64,000 nt of DNA from Sideroxydans lithotrophicus (GTDB taxonomy: Bacteria > Pseudomonadota > Gammaproteobacteria > Burkholderiales > Gallionellaceae): the NCBI GenBank assembly GCA_020723185.1, contig DYJI01000006.1:1-64000 (forward strand). Reading direction: 5' to 3'. A model generated the notes under the pieces. That model was given only the letters and a program-made list of their open reading frames with translations, made no database searches and was not told the DNA's origin. The position numbers and the translations under genes are program-made. This document shows, in pieces, positions 29,658-37,162 of the stretch. Each line of letters opens with the position of its first letter. Position 1 is the stretch's first letter.

Positions 29658-30050
29658 ATGCCTACCGCATCTTCTCTATCCCTGAGCACCGGTGGCTACG
29701 TACAACAGTTCCGGCAACAGCAGGCGCAGCGTACCGCCGACCAGGCCGCTCAAAACGCTCAATCATTGCAAAGTCAGGCGCGTATAGCCCGGCAGGATGC
29801 GGCGCGAGCCCAGCAGAATGCGCGCGAACTGGAGATTCAGGCCGGACAGGCGCGCTCGGAAGCCAGCCGTCTCAGTATCAACGTCAGAGCGGCCACGAAC
29901 ATCGAGACAGCGCAGACGAACCTGCAGACGTCCTATGACCGGTTGCCGGATCAGATCGTCGCCGTCAAGGCTGACACCTATACCGCACCGAACTCGACTG
30001 CCACGGTTTCCACCGCCAACGTCGGCACCGTCGTCAATACGACCGCCTGA
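29658..30050 (+). CDS. Small Gln/Ala-rich coiled-coil protein of unknown function
   Basis: A 130-residue protein. ATG 29658 has GGGGAG at 29645-29650 with 7-base spacing. Residues 20-90 are rich in Gln, Ala and Arg with a heptad-like pattern (QQQAQRTADQAAQNAQSLQS), predicting a long coiled coil; the C-terminal 40 residues are Thr/Val/Ala-rich and low complexity. There is no signal peptide or TM segment. The start MPTASSLSLSTGGYV is reminiscent of small flagellar or FlxA-like proteins, but I do not recognise a family. Confidence 0.6.
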   Translation: MPTASSLSLSTGGYVQQFRQQQAQRTADQAAQNAQSLQSQARIARQDAARAQQNARELEIQAGQARSEASRLSINVRAATNIETAQTNLQTSYDRLPDQIVAVKADTYTAPNSTATVSTANVGTVVNTTA

Positions 30051-30055
30051 AAACA

Positions 30056-30094
30056 AGAACGCCGCACAGCGCTGAATGCGCCGTGCGGCGTTCT
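30056..30094. terminator. Bidirectional terminator between convergent genes
   Basis: A 12-bp perfect stem (AGAACGCCGCAC / GTGCGGCGTTCT) with a 15-base loop lies between the coiled-coil gene stop (30050) and the djlA-like stop (30105) on the other strand. It lacks a long T-run on either side. Confidence 0.65.
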
Positions 30095-30104
30095 GCCATG
30101 TCCT

Positions 30105-30881
30105 TCACATCCCGCGTTGTTTGCTCACCAGATCGTAGGCCAGCTGGATGTCCTTGGCCTGCTCGGTCGCCACCTTGATCATGTCTTCCGGCAAGCCCTG
30201 CCCCATCAGCTTGTCGGGGTGATATTTGCTCATCAGCTTGCGGTAAGCGCGCTTCACTTCGGCGTCGCTGCTCTCCTTGCTCACGCCCAAAGCCTTGTAG
30301 GCATCTTCGAGCGCGGTCTCGCTGTTCGCCTGCGCCCCGCCCGCGAAGTGCGTCTGGTTCACCACCATATCCAGCAAACGCTTGAACGCTTCCGGGCCAT
30401 AGCCGAGATGCCCGGCGATCTGGGTCAACAGCTTCTCTTCTTCCGGGTGATACTCGCCGTCCGCCATCGCCATCACGATCAGATAGACCAGCAGCATCTC
30501 TTTCAGATGATGGGTATGGCCGCACACCGACATGAATTTCCGGCAAGTCTCATACATATCGCCGTCACCAGACGCGCCCTGCTTGAACAGCGCGATGGCC
30601 TGCTGGCGATGCTCCGGCGTCATACCCAGCTTCTGCATCAACACCTCGGCATGCGCGATCTCGGCCTCCGACACGCGCCCATCCGCCTTGGCCAGCTTGC
30701 CCATGGCGATGAACACCGTCTCCAGGAACACCGTCTGCCGCAGCGCGGCATGCAGGGGATTGAACGCGCCCTGACCGAAGGCACGGATGCGGTCGATGAC
30801 CGCCCCCAGGATAAGGCCGAAGAAAGCGCCCATCCAGCCAAAGAAGAAATAACCGACAGCGATACCGATAAGCTTGAACAC
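30105..30881 (-). CDS. djlA: DjlA-like membrane-anchored DnaJ co-chaperone
   Basis: A 258-residue protein with an N-terminal TM segment (FKLIGIAVGYFFFGWMGAFFG), a TerB-like helical domain (about 50-165) and a C-terminal J domain with the HPD motif (SKYHPDKLMG) that stimulates DnaK. I chose GTG 30881 because TGGAG lies five bases upstream and the hydrophobic anchor starts right after; the frame extends to 31109 only as an unsupported extension. A TATAAT hexamer at 30926-30921 on the same strand is a probable -10, with a poor -35. Confidence 0.85.
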   Translation of the reverse strand: MFKLIGIAVGYFFFGWMGAFFGLILGAVIDRIRAFGQGAFNPLHAALRQTVFLETVFIAMGKLAKADGRVSEAEIAHAEVLMQKLGMTPEHRQQAIALFKQGASGDGDMYETCRKFMSVCGHTHHLKEMLLVYLIVMAMADGEYHPEEEKLLTQIAGHLGYGPEAFKRLLDMVVNQTHFAGGAQANSETALEDAYKALGVSKESSDAEVKRAYRKLMSKYHPDKLMGQGLPEDMIKVATEQAKDIQLAYDLVSKQRGM

Positions 30882-31033
30882 GACGACTCCAGGCACATAT
30901 TGAACAAAGGGACTGCGCCTATTATACCGATCCGGCGATCGCCTGCCCTCGGTGCCGAGACCGCGCTGGCTGCACGATCGGGCGCAATCGGCCGTAGCCA
31001 TCCGGCGCAATGGCACCCCCCTCGGAAGGGTCA

Positions 31034-31062
31034 TTGACACATACCCCGCATGGCCATAGAGT
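31034..31062 (+). promoter_or_regulatory. Promoter of shared-leader copy 1
   Basis: TTGACA, exactly 17 bases and TAGAGT, followed after 8 bases by ACTTGCAGA. Copies 2 and 3 use the same -35 sequence, the same spacer length and nearly the same distance to the leader, so transcription probably starts at or next to the ACTTGCAGA box. Confidence 0.65.
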
Positions 31063-31070
31063 CTTGCCCG

Positions 31071-31210
31071 ACTTGCAGATTCGCTGAGCTCACACCCCAC
31101 CGCACGCACGCTGGAGGAAGGTCAACGAGATTCCCGGACAGGAGGCTGGCGCAAGCATGTATCCCCGCAGAGGGATTAAGCCGGTTTAAGTCCGCACCAA
31201 GGGGAATCCA
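31071..31210 (+). ncRNA. Shared 5' leader RNA, copy 1 (upstream of CHASE-PAS-GGDEF gene)
   Basis: About 140 bases from ACTTGCAGA to the start codon. In order: an imperfect hairpin with loop CACGCA (31098-31113), an ATTCCC segment (31130-31135), a conserved ACAGGAGG (31138-31145) inside a short CCGG/CTGG stem, GCGCAAG, a hairpin ATCCC/GGGAT (31161-31176), then the RBS region with GGGAAT (31202-31207). The last is perfectly complementary to ATTCCC, so the leader could fold back on the RBS. Copies 2 and 3 change sequence in the third hairpin and the RBS pairing but keep them paired. It also holds a short frame (31157-31189) after the AGGAGG, not conserved in the other copies. Confidence 0.6.
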
Positions 31211-33601
31211 GTGTCAGTGAAGCAGATTGAAAGATCCGCCATGCACCTCGTGGCTGATGTGAAGCAATTCTGCAAGTACGCCTTTGCGGTCATGCTTGCG
31301 GGTATGGCTATCACCCTGTATTTCAGCCTCGACGCGAAGATCGATGCCGACAAGATCGCGCACGAACGTTTTGCCGCAGATGCCGACGAGGTCCGCATGC
31401 ACCTGTTGGGCATGCTCGCCTCGCACGAACAGGTTTTGCTGGGGGCCGCCGCTTTCTTCGACGCCTCCGCCAGCGTGACACGCGATGAATGGAAGCGTTA
31501 TGCCCATCGCATACAGCTGAACGATCACTTCAAGAGTGTGCAGGGAATAGGCTATGCCGAGTGGATACCCCGCGACCGGCTCGCCGCGCACGTCGCATCG
31601 GTGCGCAGCGAAGGGTTCCCGGACTACGAAGTGTGGCCCAAGCAGGATCTTGAGCACTACACCGCCATCGTCTATCTTGAGCCGTTCACCGGGCGCAACC
31701 TGCGCGCCTTCGGCTACAACATGTATTCCGAGCCCACCCGCCGCGTCGCGATGGAACGCGCGCGCGACACGGACGCCGCAGCACTTTCCGGAAAAGTGAC
31801 GCTCGTGCAGGAGACCGCCGAGGATGTCCAGGCGGGCACACTGATGTATCTCCCGCTGTACCGGAAAGGGATGCCACACGAGACCGTGGCCCAGCGTCGT
31901 GCCGCGCTGTATGGCTGGGTGTACAGCCCGTTCCGCATGAGGGACATGGTCGAGAACGCCCTCGGTGCCGCCAAACCGGAAGACAAAGAGACGCCACTCC
32001 AGATCAGTATCTATGATGGACGGGAGCTGGACAGCAGTTCCCTGCTCTATTCCAATCTGACCATGCGAAACAATGCGACACCGCCCGTCACCATCCAGCA
32101 GCATCTGGAATTCGGCGGACATGAATGGACGCTGATGACCGAGCACCACACCCTGAAGGGAGCCGGGCTGGACTACAGCAAGGCCAAGACGATCTTCTTC
32201 AGCGGCACGCTGACCAGTATCCTGCTCTACTTCCTGATCACCGCGCTCACCCAGTCGCGTGCAGCCTTGCACAAGGCAAAGGTCGCCGTCGCAGAATTGC
32301 GCAAGAGCGAAGAGAACCTGCGCGTACTGGCCAGGAACGAATCCGTGCTGATCTGGCTCGCCGGCCCGGACAAGCAATGCACCTATTTCAACCAGGTCTG
32401 GCTGGACTTCACCGGCCGCACAGTGGAACAGGAACTGGGATCGGGATGGGCGGAAGGCATCCACCCGGATGACCGGGAGAACTGTCTGCATACCTACATC
32501 CTGGCCTTCGATGCCCGGCGCGAATTCACGCTCGAATATCGCCTGCGACATCACAGCGGCACATACCGCTGGATCGTCGACCACGGCGTACCCCGCTTCG
32601 ACAGCAAGGGCGATTTCCTCGGCTACATCGGTAGCGGCGTGGACATCACCGACCGCAAGGAATCCGACGCTCAGCTCCAGCTCTCCATGTTCGCCATGGA
32701 CAAGGCATTCGATGCCATCTACTGGCTGGACAAGGACGGTCGCATCCGCTACGTCAACAACCAGGGTTGCGAGACGCTGGGCTACAGCAAGGAAGAGCTG
32801 ATGCGACTCTCCATACCGGACCTGGATCCTGACTTCCCCCAGGACCAATGGAAGCTGCACTGGGAAGCGCTAAAAAAAGACAGATCCCAGCTGTTCGAGA
32901 CCCGTCACCGGCGCAAGGACGGCAGCATCATCCCGGTGGAAGTCTCGGCCAATCATGTGCAATTGGGAGAACTGGAATACAACATCGCCTTCTGCCGCGA
33001 CATCAGCAAACGCAAGGAGATCGAACAGGAGATCTACTCCCTCGCATTCTTCGATCCGCTCACTCGCCTGCCCAACCGGCGCATGCTGAGCGACCGGCTC
33101 TCCAAATCGCTCGCCAACAGCAAACGCAACGACGCCTACGGCGCACTGCTGTTCCTCGACCTGGATAATTTCAAACCCATCAACGACAAGTGCGGCCACG
33201 AGGTCGGCGACCAGTTGCTGATCGAGGTCGCACGCCGCCTCACCGCCACGGTACGCGAGATCGACACGGTCGCCCGTTTCGGCGGCGATGAGTTCGTGGT
33301 CATACTCGGCGACCAGTCCAGCAGCCGGGAAGAGATGTACAAGCAAGCCAAAGTGGTCGCGGAAAAGATCGTCGCCACGCTGGCAAGGCCCTATCAGCTG
33401 ACCCGGTTCAGGGACAACAAGAATATCGCCGTCACGCATGAATGCACCACCAGCATCGGCATCACCCTGTTCGACGGCAAGCAGGACAACCAGTATGACA
33501 TCCTGAGCCACGGCGACATCGCCATGTATAACGCCAAAGAAGCGGGGCGCAACCGCGTCTCGCTGTACACCCCGCCGGAACCGGCCGGGCAGGCCCATTG
33601 A
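31211..33601 (+). CDS. Membrane diguanylate cyclase, CHASE-PAS-PAS-GGDEF
   Basis: A 796-residue inner-membrane signalling enzyme. TM1 is near residues 25-42, a periplasmic CHASE sensor domain fills about 70-310, TM2 is near 328-346, two PAS domains follow (about 370-490 and 495-615), and the GGDEF domain ends the protein. The active-site motif is RFGGDEF near residue 690, with the inhibitory RxxD (REID) five residues before it, so it should make cyclic di-GMP with product inhibition. The GTG at 31211 has GGGGAA upstream; a second GTG at 31217 is possible. Its stop overlaps the -35 of leader copy 2. Confidence 0.9.
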   Translation: MSVKQIERSAMHLVADVKQFCKYAFAVMLAGMAITLYFSLDAKIDADKIAHERFAADADEVRMHLLGMLASHEQVLLGAAAFFDASASVTRDEWKRYAHRIQLNDHFKSVQGIGYAEWIPRDRLAAHVASVRSEGFPDYEVWPKQDLEHYTAIVYLEPFTGRNLRAFGYNMYSEPTRRVAMERARDTDAAALSGKVTLVQETAEDVQAGTLMYLPLYRKGMPHETVAQRRAALYGWVYSPFRMRDMVENALGAAKPEDKETPLQISIYDGRELDSSSLLYSNLTMRNNATPPVTIQQHLEFGGHEWTLMTEHHTLKGAGLDYSKAKTIFFSGTLTSILLYFLITALTQSRAALHKAKVAVAELRKSEENLRVLARNESVLIWLAGPDKQCTYFNQVWLDFTGRTVEQELGSGWAEGIHPDDRENCLHTYILAFDARREFTLEYRLRHHSGTYRWIVDHGVPRFDSKGDFLGYIGSGVDITDRKESDAQLQLSMFAMDKAFDAIYWLDKDGRIRYVNNQGCETLGYSKEELMRLSIPDLDPDFPQDQWKLHWEALKKDRSQLFETRHRRKDGSIIPVEVSANHVQLGELEYNIAFCRDISKRKEIEQEIYSLAFFDPLTRLPNRRMLSDRLSKSLANSKRNDAYGALLFLDLDNFKPINDKCGHEVGDQLLIEVARRLTATVREIDTVARFGGDEFVVILGDQSSSREEMYKQAKVVAEKIVATLARPYQLTRFRDNKNIAVTHECTTSIGITLFDGKQDNQYDILSHGDIAMYNAKEAGRNRVSLYTPPEPAGQAH

Positions 33602-33626
33602 CAGAGATCGGGCTTACCCATACATT
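33598..33626 (+). promoter_or_regulatory. Promoter of shared-leader copy 2
   Basis: TTGACA, exactly 17 bases and TACATT, then 8 bases to ACTTGCAGA. The TTGACA is built into the stop codon region of the diguanylate cyclase gene. Confidence 0.65.
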
Positions 33627-33634
33627 CGCAGCCG

Positions 33635-33782
33635 ACTTGCAGACCGTCGAGGTACATCGCACCGCATGCACGGTGAGGGGCCGAAGACGGGATCCCCGGA
33701 ACAGGAGGCTGGCGCAAGACACGGTTCCTGTACCACCGGGAACAGCCGGCATCAGACTTGTTCGTTCAGGGGAGAAAGAACA
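33635..33782 (+). ncRNA. Shared 5' leader RNA, copy 2 (upstream of unknown secreted protein)
   Basis: About 148 bases. Hairpin 1 is CACCG/CGGTG with loop CATGCA (33660-33675). ATCCCC (33692-33697) precedes CCGG-AACAGGAGG-CTGG (ACAGGAGG at 33701-33708), then GCGCAAGAC. Hairpin 3 is GTTCC/GGAAC (33724-33743). The RBS AGGGGAG (33768-33774) contains GGGGA, complementary to TCCCC at 33693-33697. The block ACTTGTTCG before the RBS is shared with copy 3. I do not recognise a known riboswitch signature in it. Confidence 0.6.
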
Positions 33783-34673
33783 ATGAAGTACCTGTTTGCA
33801 GTCACCACATTGCTGATCATGGCATGGCACGCCCATGCGCTGGACCAGTCCGACAGCGGCAACTACGCCGTCGTCCACCGCGACGGCCACATCACCGACT
33901 TCACCTTCTTCGTCTCGCATAGCGACGGCCAATGGAACGTCGAGCAACTGCAACCGGACGGCAGCTGGGCCAGCGCCACCTGTTCGCGCAACTGCATGTT
34001 GCAGGAATCCTCGCCGCACGACCTTGCCACCTTCTTCTCCGGGAACGAACTGAGCGAGACGCACCCGACATGCGTGCATAACCAGGCCTTCGCATTCTGC
34101 CGTCAGGATTCGATCCTCCACCCCGGTGAGAAGGAATACACCCTGGTTGCGCTGATGATGTCCCGCCCCATCCAGATCCAGCTGAAAAAGATCGAGACCG
34201 GCTGGAAGGACACGCAAGGCCGGATGCAACCGGACTCCGATGCGAGAAAAGCGCAGAACGGCTTCGGCGGCTGGCTGCTGGTCACTGCGGACGATGACTG
34301 GAAGACAAAATGGGAGACACAGACGGATGCCACCCCCCGTTTCAGCATGGCCGCAACCGTCGCCAAAGGCAAACCCGTCTACGTGCTCACCTTCTTCAGC
34401 AATCCCAAACTCGATGAACAAGGCGGTGCCGACATCAGCTGCGACATCGACCTGCGCAAGCCAGACGGCAGCGCCTCGTTCCAGCAGACCGACGCCACCT
34501 GCTTCAAGGGTGCGCTCAAAGGCCAGCCGAACTACCTCTACCTCTCCGCCCCCGTGATCAGATTCATCGGTGAGCAAGAAGACCCCTACGGCGCATGGCA
34601 GATCAGCATCACGCTCAAGGACAACGTCGGGCGCACCAATCTGCCCCTCAAGACTTCGTTCATCCTGCAGTGA
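33783..34673 (+). CDS. Unknown secreted protein behind shared leader 2
   Basis: A 296-residue protein with a signal peptide (MKYLFAVTTLLIMAWHAHA, cleaved before LDQS). There seem to be two beta-rich parts: residues 25-140 with four cysteines (ATCSRNC, THPTC, AFCRQD) probably disulfide-bonded, and 150-296 with two more (ISCDIDL, ATCFKG). The second part reads like an extracellular beta-sandwich domain. ATG 33783 has AGGGGAG eight bases upstream. I do not recognise the family. It is followed by a KTSC-domain gene on the same strand. Confidence 0.75.
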   Translation: MKYLFAVTTLLIMAWHAHALDQSDSGNYAVVHRDGHITDFTFFVSHSDGQWNVEQLQPDGSWASATCSRNCMLQESSPHDLATFFSGNELSETHPTCVHNQAFAFCRQDSILHPGEKEYTLVALMMSRPIQIQLKKIETGWKDTQGRMQPDSDARKAQNGFGGWLLVTADDDWKTKWETQTDATPRFSMAATVAKGKPVYVLTFFSNPKLDEQGGADISCDIDLRKPDGSASFQQTDATCFKGALKGQPNYLYLSAPVIRFIGEQEDPYGAWQISITLKDNVGRTNLPLKTSFILQ

Positions 34674-34694
34674 ACCGTTGAAGGATATATCCGC

Positions 34695-34961
34695 GTGGAA
34701 ATGAAGAAGATCGACTCAGGGAGACTGCGCGCCATCGGCTACGACGCGCGCGCACGCATCTTGCAAGTGCAACTGGACAACGGCGATGCATTGCAATACC
34801 TTGGAGTCGGAGAGGACCTCTGGCGCAGACTCGCCAATTCCGGCGCTGCGTGGAGCTTCTTCCGCGACAACATCGAGGAAGAATTCACCGTCAGGAAGGT
34901 CTCTGCCCATGCCCCTGCAGGCAAGAACCCGCTGGATGAACTGTTCGGCCCGGCAGACTGA
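34695..34961 (+). CDS. KTSC domain protein
   Basis: An 88-residue protein that starts at GTG 34695 (GAAGGA upstream; an in-frame ATG two codons later has poorer spacing). The sequence IDSGRLRAIGYDARARILQVQLDNGDALQYLGV matches the beta-hairpin pattern of the KTSC domain, which in some proteins is linked to RNA or nucleic acid functions but has no settled role. It is probably cotranscribed with the secreted protein 21 bases upstream. Confidence 0.78.
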   Translation: MEMKKIDSGRLRAIGYDARARILQVQLDNGDALQYLGVGEDLWRRLANSGAAWSFFRDNIEEEFTVRKVSAHAPAGKNPLDELFGPAD

Positions 34962-35009
34962 ACACCGGAACATCGTTCCCGGCACTTTGAATAACAAGAG
35001 GAGGAGACC

Positions 35010-35168
35010 ATGAGCCAACCAGACCGCGATCCCATCATCCTCAGCGAAGAAGGCGAGCACGACGGCAAGACCGTCATCCTCCAGCGCTGCCCCAAGCACG
35101 GCATCGTGTTCCTGCCCAGCGAAGGCTGCCCGGAATGCGCCAAGGAAAAAGAAGCTGCCGGTTCTTAG
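35010..35168 (+). CDS. Small zinc-ribbon-like protein, 52 residues
   Basis: A short frame with a near-ideal ribosome binding site (GAGGAGGAGA ending 2 bases before the ATG region). The translation has RCPKHG near residue 28 and GCPECAKE near 40, giving Cys-x2-His and Cys-x2-Cys pairs suited to one zinc ion. The N-terminal half is acidic. It lies between the KTSC and rhodanese genes on the same strand. Function is unknown. Confidence 0.7.
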   Translation: MSQPDRDPIILSEEGEHDGKTVILQRCPKHGIVFLPSEGCPECAKEKEAAGS

Positions 35169-35197
35169 TCGAATATCCGATTCACAATCCAAAAAAC

Positions 35198-35773
35198 ATG
35201 ACCGAATACAACATCACCGTGGGACTCCCCACGGCAGACGTGCTGCACAAAGGGATAGCCGTCACCATTCGCCGCGAGCAGGATCCTGCGGCAACGATCC
35301 GTGCCGAATACGCCCCCACCGCCCGCCCCTGCCCGCCCTACTGCATCCAGCCGATGCGCTTGGCAGCAGGCATCGAGACGTTCGGTGAACTGGAAGTGTT
35401 GGACTACCTGCAGCGCATCGCAGCGGGTGACACGCAATACATGGTGATCGATTCGCGCACCCCGGACTGGTATGAGAAAGTCACCATCCCCGGTGCGGTG
35501 AACGTGCCCTACGCGCAGAACATGGCAGGTCATGCGACCGACCTGCCCGGCGTGAAAAAGACTTTAGCGGAATTGTTCGGCGCGAAAGAGAACAACGGCA
35601 GCTACGACTTCAGCAAGGCCCGCACCCTCGCCATCTTCTGCAACGGCCCTTGGTGCGGCCAGACACCGAACTATATCCGCACGCTGCTCTCGCTCGGCTA
35701 TCCGGCAGAAAGACTGAAGTGGTATCGCGGCGGCATGCAGGACTGGTGCGCGCTCGGTCTCACCACCGCCTGA
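35198..35773 (+). CDS. Rhodanese-like domain protein
   Basis: A 191-residue protein with a rhodanese domain in its C-terminal two-thirds (YMVIDSRTPDWYEKVTIPGAVNVPY near residue 85, active-site loop FCNGPWCGQT near 146-155, then GYPAERLKWYRGGMQDW). The active-site cysteine is in CNGPWC, so persulfide transfer is plausible. ATG 35198 begins the conserved part; SD is weak. The first 65 residues (GLPTADVLHKGIAVTIRREQ) are an extra domain I cannot name. No signal peptide is present. Confidence 0.85.
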   Translation: MTEYNITVGLPTADVLHKGIAVTIRREQDPAATIRAEYAPTARPCPPYCIQPMRLAAGIETFGELEVLDYLQRIAAGDTQYMVIDSRTPDWYEKVTIPGAVNVPYAQNMAGHATDLPGVKKTLAELFGAKENNGSYDFSKARTLAIFCNGPWCGQTPNYIRTLLSLGYPAERLKWYRGGMQDWCALGLTTA

Positions 35774-35780
35774 GCCAAAC

Positions 35781-36314
35781 TCATCCCCACTCGATCTCGA
35801 CCGAGCTGCAGTTGCCCAGTTTCTGCAGGCAAGTCGTTTCCTGTGTCGCACTCAACAACGTCAGCACCGCGATGATCGGATTCTCGTGCGACACCACCAG
35901 CACCGTCCCCTGCGGATGCCGCAAGGCCGCCTCGTCGAGGAAACTCTTCAGCCGCGCCATCTGTTCGATGAACGACTCGCCCTTGGGCGGTTTGATGTGC
36001 AGATAATCGGGACGCACCAGATCGTTGAACCTATCCACATGCTGCCCGTCCATGCCGGAGATGCGTTCGTTCAAACGCGCATCCACCACCGGATGCAAGG
36101 CATGGTGCCGCAGCAGGATGTCCATCGTCTGCTGCGCACGAGGGAACTCGGACACGTAAGCATGCGTGAACGGCATCCCTCTCAAGCGTTCGGCCGCCGC
36201 CTCAGCCTGCTGCCTGCCGCGCGCAGTGAGATTCACGACTCGCTCGGGATCGTCATTGATCTCGTGGAGCACATTGCCTTCACTCTCACCGTGGCGCACC
36301 AGAACGACCTTCAT
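35781..36314 (-). CDS. Histidine phosphatase family protein (phosphoglycerate-mutase-like)
   Basis: A 177-residue protein with the phosphohistidine motif VLVRHGES (Arg7-His8) and the second catalytic His in VVSHENP near residue 143. The substrate is not evident; it is shorter than true phosphoglycerate mutases and closer to SixA/CobC-like phosphatases. It lies downstream of the methyltransferase on the same strand, 16 bases apart, and converges with the rhodanese gene. Confidence 0.85.
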   Translation of the reverse strand: MKVVLVRHGESEGNVLHEINDDPERVVNLTARGRQQAEAAAERLRGMPFTHAYVSEFPRAQQTMDILLRHHALHPVVDARLNERISGMDGQHVDRFNDLVRPDYLHIKPPKGESFIEQMARLKSFLDEAALRHPQGTVLVVSHENPIIAVLTLLSATQETTCLQKLGNCSSVEIEWG

Positions 36315-36330
36315 CTGCTTCCCCCGACCA

Positions 36331-36999
36331 TCACTTCAACATCAGCAGAAAGATGTTCTCCTGCATCCTCGTCACACCGCGCGCCTTGAAGCGCGGTTCG
36401 CGTTCCAGAATATCCGCCTGCTCCAGAAAACGGATCTCCGCATAAGGCGCATAGAGCGCCCGCACCTCCGCCTCAGACACCGCGAACGGCGGCCCCGGCA
36501 TCTGCTCCTGCGGATAATCGAACGTCACCAGCAACACCTGCGAGCCGGGAGGCAATATCTCCACCAGGTGCCGCGCATAGCGCTCGCGCATCTCCGGCGG
36601 CAGCGCCACCAGCGAAGCGCGGTCATATACCGCACGCACTTGCGCCATATCCTCTTTGCGCAGATCGAAGAAATCCCCGCACAGGATGCGGATGCCCTCC
36701 GCCTCGCAGCACTCGAACTTCTCGCTGTGCGTATGCGCAGGCGACTTGCCCTGCTCCGAGAAAAAGTCGCGCACCGCGATGGCACTCAGCTCTACCCCCA
36801 GCACCGTATGTCCCTGTTCGCGCAGCCACACCATATCCAGACTCTTGCCGCACAAAGGCACAAATATCTCACCACCCGCCTCGCCGCCCTGCGCGACTTT
36901 CAGCTCAGGCCAATACTGCAACAGGTACGGATTGATATCGTTCTGATGAAACCCGATCTCCGCCCGCTCCCATCGCTCCAGCCAGAATTCCTTTTTCAT
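36331..36999 (-). CDS. tpm: Thiopurine S-methyltransferase family protein
   Basis: A 222-residue SAM-dependent methyltransferase. The family pattern is clear: KEFWLERWERAEIGFHQND at the start, VPLCGKSLDMVWL as the SAM-binding motif near residue 48, VYDRASLVALPP near 125 and GPPFAVS near 170. Bacterial members methylate thiopurines, selenite or tellurite compounds. I chose ATG 36999 because GAGGTG lies just upstream; a GTG two codons earlier is possible. Confidence 0.88.
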   Translation of the reverse strand: MKKEFWLERWERAEIGFHQNDINPYLLQYWPELKVAQGGEAGGEIFVPLCGKSLDMVWLREQGHTVLGVELSAIAVRDFFSEQGKSPAHTHSEKFECCEAEGIRILCGDFFDLRKEDMAQVRAVYDRASLVALPPEMRERYARHLVEILPPGSQVLLVTFDYPQEQMPGPPFAVSEAEVRALYAPYAEIRFLEQADILEREPRFKARGVTRMQENIFLLMLK

Positions 37000-37126
37000 A
37001 TGCACACCTCACAATATTCATCCATTCGCCCTGAGTAGCACGCATAGCGCGCGTATCGAAGGGCCGCACATTGCTCGCACCCAGATTTTACCAAACCACC
37101 CTGCCACCACACCCCTGATCCCATCA

Positions 37127-37155
37127 TTGACACTCACCGCCACCTCCCCTACAGT
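37127..37155 (+). promoter_or_regulatory. Promoter of shared-leader copy 3
   Basis: TTGACA, exactly 17 bases and TACAGT, then 7 bases to ACTTGCAGA. The TCATTGACAC context around the -35 is the same 10 bases as in copy 1. Confidence 0.65.
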
Positions 37156-37162
37156 TCAGCCC

